NCBI RefSeq assembly: GCF_023898315.1
Contig: NC_064625.1
Coordinates: forward strand, 101,728,269-101,792,268
Direction: 5' to 3'
Source: Schistocerca nitens
Lineage: Eukaryota; Arthropoda; Insecta; Orthoptera; Acrididae
Length of the DNA: 64,000 nucleotides
Shown: in pieces, positions 56,000-64,000 of the stretch
How positions within the stretch are numbered: the first letter of the stretch is position 1
How the letters are laid out: every line of letters begins with the position of its first letter
Notes under the pieces: model-generated
What the model saw: the letters and a program-made list of their open reading frames with translations, nothing else
Told to the model about the DNA's origin: nothing
Databases searched by the model: none
Program-made: the position numbers and the translations under genes

Positions 56000-57625
56000 A
56001 GAACTTGCACCTACGCCGTGGCATCGTAACGAAATCATTCCCTCCAGTAGTTCAGAATCTTCTTCAAACCAATGGTGTACAATTGTGGCCTGGCGACATG
56101 GCGCATTGTCATACATAAAAAAAGGCGCAAGTATCGGTCGTCTGGTACCATATCCCTCTGACGTAACTTTCGCCACACTGTCCTAATTGGTACGTCGTAA
56201 GTCCCACACTGATTTCTGCAGTTATTTCGCGCAGCGTGGCTTGTCTTTTGGTACTGACAATTCAACTCAAACGCCGCTGCTGTCGGTCGTTAAGTGAAGG
56301 CCTTCAGTGTTGGTCGTGGTGAGAGGTGATGCCCGAAATTTTGAATTTTCGACGCACTCTTGACGCTGTGGATATTGTAATATAGAACTCCCTAACGATT
56401 TCCGAAAAAAAAGCTCCAGTTACCATTACCTTCTACATCTGCATCTACATCCATACTCCGCAAGCCACTTGACGGTGTATGGCGGAGGGTATTTCAGTAC
56501 CTCTATCGGTTCTCCCTTCTATTCCAGTCTCGTATTGTTCGTGGAAAGAAAGATTGTCGCTATGCCTCTGTGTGACCTCTAATCTCTCTGATTTTATCCT
56601 CATGGTCTCTTCGCGAGATATACGTGGGAGGGAGCAATGTACTGCTTCACTCCTCGGTGAAGGTATGTTCTCGAAACTTCAACAAAATCGCGTACCGAGC
56701 TACTGAGCGTCTCTCTCGCAGAGTCTTCCACTGGAGTTTATCTATCATCTCCGTAACGCTTTCGCGATTACTAAATCATCCTGTAACGAAATGCTGAATC
56801 TTCTCTACCTCTTCTATCAACCCTATCTGGTACGGATCCCACACCGGTGAGCAGTATTCAAACAGTGGGCGAACATGTGTACTATAACCTACTTCCTTTC
56901 GGACTGGATTCTTCCAATGAATCTCAGTTTGGAATCTGCTTTACCGACGATTAATTTTATATGGTCATTCCATTTTAAATCACTCATAATGCCTACTCCC
57001 AGATAATTTATGGAATTAACTGCTTCCAGTTGCTGACCTGCTATATTGTAGCTAAACGATAAAGGGTCATTTTTTTTCTATGTATTCGCAGCACATTACA
57101 ATTGTCTACATTGAGATTCTATTGCCATTCCATGCACTATGCGTCGATTCGTTGCAGATCCTCCTGCATTTTAGTACAATTTTCCATTGTTACAACCTCT
57201 CGATATACTACAGCATCATCGGCAAAAAGCCTCCGTGATCTTCCGATGTTATCCACTATGTCGTTTATATATATTGTCAATAGCAACGGTCCTACTTACA
57301 CATCTGAAATCACACTTTCTTCGGAAGACTTTTCTCCACTGAGAATGACATGCTACGTTTTGCTATCTAGGAACTCTTCAATACAACAATTGGTCTGATA
57401 GTCCATATGCTCTTACTTTGTTCATTAAACGACTGTGGGGAACTGTATCAAACGCCTTACGGAAGTTAAGAAACACGGCTTCTACCTGGGAACCCGTGTC
57501 TATGGCCTTCTGAGTCTCGTGGACGAATAGCGCTCAGCCATAATCACGTTGGACACCCTTTATACCTTGTGTACGCCGTACTACTGCCATTTAGATATTT
57601 GCATAACGCTATCCCATGTCTTATC
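56000..57625 (-). mobile_element. Tc1-like relic split by a LINE
   Basis: 56035-56410 (minus) contains MTMRHVARPQL, then N-terminal remnants like those of 15720-16000. After the LINE, 57545-57620 (CACGTTGGACACC, CTTGTGTACGCCGTACTAC) matches 16030-16150. No open frame. Confidence 0.68.
56430..57540 (-). mobile_element. 5'-truncated CR1/Jockey-group LINE, family A
   Basis: The hexamer tail is at 56430 on the plus strand. Coverage extends to motif A at about 57440-57530, where the minus strand reads AVFLNFRKAF, so the catalytic Asp has become Asn. FADD-region and C-terminal blocks are broken by indels. Confidence 0.9.
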
Positions 57626-57639
57626 ACCTCAGTGATAAA

Positions 57640-59259
57640 GCTGCTCCGGTCTGATCGAAAAAGTTTTTTCTGTCTGGGTAATATGCTTGAATTTATTGCT
57701 CTTGAGATCTTTTTTGTTTGTAATTGTTCTGAGCTCGTGCTTTCCACCGCAGTGCTTGTACCTATGCAGCACGGTGAAAAGAGGCAGAGGGCGCAAAATA
57801 GCATCTGGCAGCTTCTCCGTGGCGCTCGACGCCTATAGGCAGGCGTGGGCAGCCCCTTATTCCCTTCGGGTAGACCACCCGCTTTGCTCCAGTGCAGGAA
57901 AGGTAGCCTACTCGGCAGGGGGCAGACCCCTGCTGCGCCGGGCAAACGTCGTTAAAATAACAGCATTTCGCGAGGCCGCTTAAAGACGTTTCGTTCCGCT
58001 TTGCAGACAATTTCCGCAACGTTGAAAGGCAAACAAATATCTCTGGAGACGTGAAAGCCGCAGAAAAAGGTGGGCCGCCAGGAGGAGGAGAAGAATTCTT
58101 TCTTTTCTTTGAGCCAACAATGCGGCGGTGGTTCTCTCCAGGGAGTCAGGGGCCACGGCCCAGTACTTAGCGACGCCTCGGTTGTGGCTATGGCCGACTC
58201 CCCCCCCCCCCCCCCGCCCCCCCTCCTCCCACCAACTTTTCTCCTCCCGCTCTCCACTCAGGTTGCGGCTGAGTTTCGTGGCTGTTGGAATGCCTTTTGT
58301 ACAGTGCCGTTCCGTAACTTATTAAAAAAAAAAATTGATACTGCAGTATACCTTTCCTTAAGCGTCTTTCTGCGAGCCATTTATGGCGTGGTGTTTTTTT
58401 TTTTTTTTTTTTTTTTTTTTTACGCGGCGTTGTTCCTACGTACCTCTGGGCTTTCAGAAGAAGTTTGCGCGAAAACTACAAGACAAACAGAAAAATGACA
58501 CGTATCGGTGGACAGAGAAGCTCTCCAAGTTCTTAACTCTCATTCCATAGGGGAAGCATTTTTGACGTGGCGAAAGTCAATACATGCGTGCAAGTCAGTG
58601 TCATTGCTGCTACTTTCTGGGAGGGCGCTACGACAGCAGTCCGTTTTGGAAATATGTTGTATTGCTTGCCTATCTGTAGGAGTAAACTAAACTGATGCGA
58701 CAATATGGAGCGGATCATTTGTCTACACATCTGCTACTGGTGCAGTTTGTAACTGCGTCACAGGGCGTATGACGCATTAAAACTGGGAGAGATTCTCTAT
58801 CCACTGATACGTGTCAATTTTAGAGTTCTGTGTCTCAGTAGGTAAAAAGGGAACCGTTACAGGTTCGCTTGTTTGTCAGTCTGTCTGACTGTTAAGAAAC
58901 CTTTTTTCAGCAACGTTACATTTATCATGTTGAAAATTATGCCACACACTGTAACACGCCCGGGGGTACAAATGGGTGGGGTTACCTTTAACTGTTTGTC
59001 GTTTCGACCGCGCGCCCTATACCAATCCACGTACCTGATAATCCCGCGGCGGTCGTACTGTTCTGCTCCACACTGCTGCTGGCTTGCCTGAAATTATCTA
59101 TCGAAATATGCAAGCGGGTTTAGGGAAGCCACTCAACGTTAAAACACAACACTGTTCAACGTCTGGTATGAACGACTATATTCTGAGACCATAAACGAAA
59201 ATCGCAGGTTGCACTGTTTACATTCTAATTCGTAAGTGTTTATCCCAATTAATGGATTA
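57640..59259. other. GC-rich unassigned region with homopolymers
   Basis: 57740-58320 is locally GC-rich. A C-run lies at 58199-58215 and a 28-base T-run at 58394-58421. Frames up to 142 codons exist only because of these runs. I see no domain, TIR or tail. Confidence 0.4.
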
Positions 59260-59660
59260 TTAACAGTCCACAATATCACTCAGACGAGCGTATGCGTAAC
59301 CGACACGACGCGGGTGACTTTTGATGGTGCGGAAGTCGAATAATCGAACGAAAGTTCTTACACTCGCAACACTTACACAGATTTCTTTTGGTACCAGTCG
59401 TCCTTGACACTACTAATGATATAACACTGTCCGTAAAGTTAATTTTTCAGTTCGCACTTGTTCGAGAGTGCGCGTAACCGTCGCGGCGCGGTTGATAGTT
59501 GATAATGCGGAAACGCGATGATTGAACGCACGTCCTCACGCTCGCTACAAGACACTGGCACTTGTCTGCACTTTTTTATGGTAACTAACTTCAGCTGATT
59601 CACATCAGTTCATTCTGAGAGACCGAACACGGCGCGGATGATTGATACTGCACGGTACGA
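59260..59660. repeat. Diverged tandem repeat, about 175-bp unit
   Basis: GCGTAACCG...CGACGCGG...GATGGTGCGGAAG...GATGATTGAACG-type text appears at 59290-59345, again at 59472-59530, and in part at 59625-59655. Two good units and a partial one. Function unknown. Confidence 0.55.
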
Positions 59661-60474
59661 CACGCAACTAGAGGATACACAAAAATACGTTATCGGCGGC
59701 ACTGCTCATATTTAAATTACTTCTTGACGCACTTTCCTCTGAATCCTTTGCATATTTTATCACTTTACTGTAACAGCACTTGTAGTAACACTTCAACTTC
59801 CATCCTAACAATGCCTCTCACATGCAGAACTACCCACAACACAACATAACAGTTCCGTGTCCCGCGCTCGACTCTGCAGACGCGGCTGCCTGCAAAGATA
59901 CTCCACAACTAAGCCAGCGATATGGCAATACGCTTACAATACTAATGTCTACAAACCGTTGGTGGTGTAAAACATTGACGCTTCTATGTCAATAGGATAA
60001 AAAGATGCGTCCATTTATGTGAAGTACTTTGACAATCGCAAACTCATTCATCAAAACCTATAGGGGACTTCCTATTGACCTAGAATCATGAATTTGGCAA
60101 CAACCAAGGTTTCACGGTGAAAGTAAGGAAAAAATCCGATAGTTATTAATTTGTTATTACTTAACACGAAAACAATGTTTATTGGCCATTTGATATGTGT
60201 ATATCTGTCCGTCTGTTATGATCCATATTTATCAAGAATTACAACAGCAAATGAGAAATTACACAAAAAATTTAAACTTAAAATTGAAACATTCTTGAAA
60301 GTCTGGGGATTCCCAGGACCGATATCTCGCCAGTGCTGGTATCGATAACAGCAGGTCTTCGAGATTCTCGATTTCTAGGGCGGGTGAACTGGCTAAGTAT
60401 GTATGGAACCCTCAGAGTGGCAGTCCTACTTGCACTTGTCCAATTTCTCCATATGTCTTCTAATGTCTGTTGTA
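59661..60474. other. Unassigned spacer
   Basis: CTGTCCGTCTGTTATG near 60205 is a common low-complexity-like motif. No gene seen. Confidence 0.4.
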
Positions 60475-61978
60475 GAAAATCGGATGCACATAGTTACCGG
60501 CCAGTTTCACTGATATCGATTTGTTGTAAAATCATGGAACATATTTTGTGTTCAGACATAATGACGTTTCTAGACTCTGAGAAGCTCATCTGCAGAAACC
60601 AGCACGGTTTTAGGAAACAGCGGTCATGCGAGACACAGCTGGCCCTCTTTGTGCATGATATACAACAGGCTCTAGATACCGGCTCCCAGGTTGATGCCGT
60701 ATTTCTCGACTTTCGAAAGGCGTTCGACTCAGTTCCGCACTGTCGCTTGCTACAAAAAGTGCGCGCTTACGGTCTATCTGATGACATATGCGATTGGATA
60801 GGCAGTTTTCTAACAGGCAGGGAGCAGTATATCGTCCGGAACGGGGTGACTTCAACAGAAACAAGAGTAACTTCAGATGTGCCCCAGGGCTAGGTCCTCT
60901 GCTTTTTACGATTTACATAAACGATCTGGTTGATGGTACTGACAGCGGCCTTAGACTGTTTGCCGATGATGCTGTAGTCTACAGGAAAGTAGTATCACAC
61001 GAAAGTTGTGAACAAATCAATGAGGATTTGCAGAAAATAAATGCGTGTTGTAATGACTGGCAGTTATCTCTCAATATTAGTAGGTGTAACCTACTGTGTA
61101 TAACAAGGGGAAAATCCCCATTAATGTATGAGTTCAAAATAAATGATCAGTCTTTGGAAGCGGTAACATCAGTCAAGTATGTGGGTATGACTATTCGGAA
61201 TGAACACAAATGGAATGATCAGGTTACACAAGTAACGGGTAAGGCGAACTATAGATTGCGGTTTATTGGTAGAATCCTGAAGCGATGCAGTCCTTCAACA
61301 AAGGAAATTACTTACAATACATTAGTTTGTTCAGTCTTACAGCATTGTTTGCCGCGCGGGACTAGCGGAGCGGTCTGGGTCGCTGCAGTCATGGACTGTG
61401 CAGCTGGTCCCGGCGGAGGTTCGAGTCCTCCCTCGGGCATGGGTGTGTGTGTTTGTCCTTAGGATAATTCAGTTCAAGTAGTGTGTAAGCTTAGGGACTG
61501 ATGACCTTAGCAGTTAAGTCCCATAAGATTTCACACACATTTGAACATTTTTTTTTAGAGTATTGTTCGTCTGTATGGGACCCTTGCCAGCTGGGTCTGA
61601 TTCAAGAGATTGAGAAGTCCAAAGAAGAGCGGCAATATTCGTGACTGGTACATTTAGCCATTGCGAGTGTGATACAAATCTCATAGAAAGTTTTAAGTGG
61701 GACACTCTTGCAGACGGACGGCGCGCTAAACAGAAGGGGCTGCTCACTAAATTCCGAAACCCAATCTTCACCGAGGATGTAGAGCATATTTTCAAATCGC
61801 ATAATGATCATCATTCAAAGATAAGGGAAATAAGAGCTTGTGCTGAGGCGTTCAGACAGTCGTTTTTTCCCTGGCGCGATCCGCGAGTGGAACAGAGGGG
61901 GGGAAATATGACTTTGGCGCGAATTGTGCCCTCCGCCACACACCGCTTCGTGGCTAGCGGAGTATATATGTAGATGTA
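60475..61978 (+). mobile_element. CR1/Jockey-group LINE, family A, split by a SINE
   Basis: The frame to 60893 has QHGFRKQRSCETQLALFV and motif A (AVFLDFRKAFD). A short deletion in the motif B loop (SDVPQG) causes a frameshift; the next frame holds LRLFADDAVVYR. The SINE at 61352 cuts the EYCSSVWDP block. C-terminal remnants and the CCTCCGCCACACACC plus hexamer tail end at 61978. Confidence 0.92.
61352..61559 (+). mobile_element. tRNA-derived SINE, fourth head type
   Basis: Head GCGGGACTAGCGGAGCGGTC and B box GGAGGTTCGAGTCCTCC, body with TGTCCTTAGGATAATTCAG and CTTAGGGACTGATGACC, a degenerate relative of the main body, then an A/T-rich end. TSD GCATTGTTTG (61342-61351) against GTATTGTTCG (61560-61569). 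Confidence 0.88.
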
Positions 61979-62002
61979 GAATCTCATGAAAACTCCGAAG
62001 TA

Positions 62003-63961
62003 TGAGGGTTGCACAGAAACTAATGCACCGCGTGTTTTTCTTCAACAATTCGTTATTGACCATAATGAGAATTACACACACGAAAGACTGGTGTTTAATG
62101 TACACACGCTATTTTCCATATAATCTCCATCCCGTTCTAGGGCCTTCCTCCAGCCAGAAAAAAGGCGTGTATGCCCTGTCGGTACCATTCCTTGTCCTGG
62201 TGGCGGAGCGAGAGCGAGTGCTTCACTGTGTGAATCACCTCCTAATCTTCCTCAAAATGTGTTCCACGAATGACATCCATTAATGGCACAAACAACTGGA
62301 ATTCGGAGGGGTAGGTCAAGGCTGTCAGGTGTGACAGCTGTGGATGATCTCCCGGGCCACTGCAGGTCGGCGAGCTCCGCCGAATCGCCTTCTGATGACC
62401 TCACCCTTCGTGCCCAGTGACTATCTATACTTCTGTCGACAGCAGATACTCCATGACTCTCCACAAGCGTTTGTGAATATTCCCCACAGTTTCTTCCTCT
62501 GCTGTGACAAATTCAATGACGGCACGCTGCTTGTAACGTACATCACCACAGACGCCATTTTGAAATTGTCCTGTAGCTACGCTATCTATCGGAAGTCATG
62601 GAAACTTAGCACACTCTCAGAAGGCTTCAAATAATACGTACGCATTAAACTATCAGTTTAATAAGCCACGGCTGCAAAACACTAACTCGAATTCTTTACA
62701 GACGAATGGAAAAACTGGTAAAAGCCGACCTCGGGGAAGATCAGTTTGGATTCCGTAGAAATGTTGGAACACGTGGGGCAATACTGACCCTACGAATTAT
62801 CTTAGAAAATACATTAAGGAAAGGTAAACCCACGTTTCTAGCATTTGTAGACTTAGAGAAAGCTTTTGACAATGTTGACTGGAATACTCTCTTTCGAATT
62901 CTGAAGGTGGTAGGTCTAAAATACAGGGAGCGAAAGGCTATTTACAATTTGTACAGAAACCAGATGGCAGTTATAAGAGTCGAGGGGCACGAAAGGGAGG
63001 CAGTGGTTGGGAAGGGAGTGAGACAGGGTTGTAGCCTATCCCTGATGTTATTCAATCTGCATATTGAGCAAGCAGTAAAGAAAACAAAAGTAAAATTCGG
63101 AGTAGGAATTAAAATCCATGCAGAACAAATTAAAACTTTAAGGTCTGCCGATGGCTTTGTAATTCTGTCAGAGACAGCAAAGGACATGGAAGAGCAGCTG
63201 AATGGAGGATATAAGATGAACATCAACAAAAGCCAGACTAGGATAATGAAATGTAGTCGAATTAAATGGGGTGATGCTGAGGGTATTAGATTAGGAAATA
63301 AGTAAATGAGTTTTGCTATTTCGGGAAGAAAATAACTGATGATGGTCGAAGTAGAGATGATATAAAATGTAGACTGGCAGTGGCAAGGAAAGCGTTTCTG
63401 ACGAAGAGAAATTTGTTAACATCGAGTATAAATTTAAGTGTCAGGAAGTCTTTTCTGAAAGTATTTGTATGGAGTGTAGCTATGTATGGAAGTGAAACAT
63501 GGACGATAACTAGTTTGGACAAGAAGAGAATAGAAGCTTTCGAAATGTGGTGCTACAGAAGAATACTGGAGATTAGATGGGTGGATCACATAACTAATGA
63601 GGAGGTATTGAACAGAATTGGGGAGAAGAGAAATTTGTGCCACAACTTGACGAGAAGAAGGGATCGGTTGGTAGGACATGTTCTGAGACATCGAGGGATC
63701 ACCAATTTAGTATTGGAGGGCATCATGCGGGGTAAAAATCGTAGAGGGAGACCAAGAGATGAATACACTAAACACATTCAGAATGATGTAGGTTGCAGTA
63801 GGTACTGGGAGATGAAGAAGCTTGGACAGGATAGAGTAGCGTGGAGAGCTGCATCAAACCAGTCTCTGGACTGAAGACCACAACAACAGGGTTTGACATT
63901 CGTAGCATTGGTTTCGTCAGAGAAAAAAAAATGCGGTGCATTACTTTCTGGGCAACCCTCG
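62003..63961 (-). mobile_element. Mariner relic with core deletion, split by an RTE LINE
   Basis: TIRs TGAGGGTTGCACAGAAACTA (left) and CGAGGGTTGCCCAGAAAGTA (right, inverted); TA at 62001-62002 and 63962-63963. The minus strand keeps N-terminal remnants near 62560 (start MASV-like, NIHKRL-like) and C-terminal ones near 62050-62280 (EVIHTVKHSL-like), while the catalytic core between them is deleted. The RTE copy lies between the N-terminus and the right TIR. Confidence 0.85.
62643..63890 (+). mobile_element. 5'-truncated RTE-type LINE, copy R3
   Basis: Frame 62706-63305 has AFVDLEKAFDNVDWN (motif A) and GKGVRQGC. The active-site box reads SADG, so both flanking positions of FADD have changed. 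A frameshift follows and 63380-63874 gives the C-terminal BovB-like part. The tail ACTGAAGACCACAACAACA ends near 63890. Confidence 0.92.
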
Positions 63962-64000
63962 TATTTCTGCATGACTATATATGGGTACGAATTACAGCAA

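Noticed and set aside
58070-58498. 142-codon ORF with poly-Pro and poly-Phe
   Set aside because: Open only because it crosses C and T homopolymer runs, which carry no stop in that frame.
1-64000. Bacterial-type systems (CRISPR, operons, phage or defence islands)
   Set aside because: No spaced repeats of the CRISPR kind, no adjacent same-strand gene strings, no ribosome-binding-site pattern; SINEs, LINEs and splice signals show a eukaryotic genome.

Overview
The window is eukaryotic, and the repeats point to an orthopteran insect, most likely a locust or grasshopper with a Schistocerca-like genome. I base this on recognising the tRNA-derived SINE family, the palindromic tRNA elements and the Tc1 families by eye; no database search was run. 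The DNA is AT-rich and gene-poor. Well over half of it is identifiable transposon sequence. There are no prokaryotic signals: no operons, CRISPR array, rRNA or phage genes.

Layout. 1-2.6 kb: 3' ends of a CR1/Jockey-group LINE (family A), tRNA-palindrome pieces, a Tc1 end, a SINE and a CA microsatellite. 2.9-4.9 kb: a hammerhead-bearing foldback split by a Tc1 copy. 5-9.2 kb: a mariner relic holding two SINEs, a second Tc1 copy and a SINE. 9.2-17.4 kb: LINE pieces, a third Tc1 copy inside a 78-bp direct duplication, an RTE LINE, and a Tc1 relic split by a second foldback, then three SINEs. 17.4-24.3 kb: AT-rich spacer, a fourth Tc1 copy and a deleted TIR element. 24.3-26.05 kb: a Penelope-like element, with inverted pseudo-LTRs carrying hammerhead motifs around a GIY-YIG endonuclease fragment. 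27-29 kb: the best host-gene evidence, a GC-rich terminal coding exon, a minisatellite 3' UTR and a poly(A) signal. 29.3-35 kb: a probable giant TIR transposon with a DUF4817-type transposase relic, a tRNA palindrome, two SINEs, a mariner with an intact transposase and a possible small exon. 35.4-36.5 kb: a hAT MITE. 36.7-41 kb: a second tRNA palindrome and LINE relics. 41.6-49.8 kb: four Tc1 elements, one with an intact transposase, plus a LINE and a SINE. 51.5-57.6 kb: an RTE LINE, a foldback, the longest family-A LINE and a Tc1 relic split by a LINE. 57.6-60.4 kb: unassigned GC-rich DNA with a diverged tandem repeat. 60.5-64 kb: a family-A LINE split by a SINE, then a mariner relic split by an RTE LINE.

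How the parts relate. Most of the window is stratified insertions, and many boundaries can be set from target-site duplications (TSDs) or terminal inverted repeats (TIRs). Autonomous families (LINEs, Tc1, mariner, Penelope) sit beside parasites that probably use their enzymes (SINEs, hAT MITE, foldbacks, tRNA palindromes). Only two transposase genes look fully open: mariner at 32727-33797 and Tc1 at 48518-49540. The most unusual signals are three foldback structures with hammerhead-like motifs of minimal stem III, and two palindromic composites with tRNA-like heads in opposite orientations.
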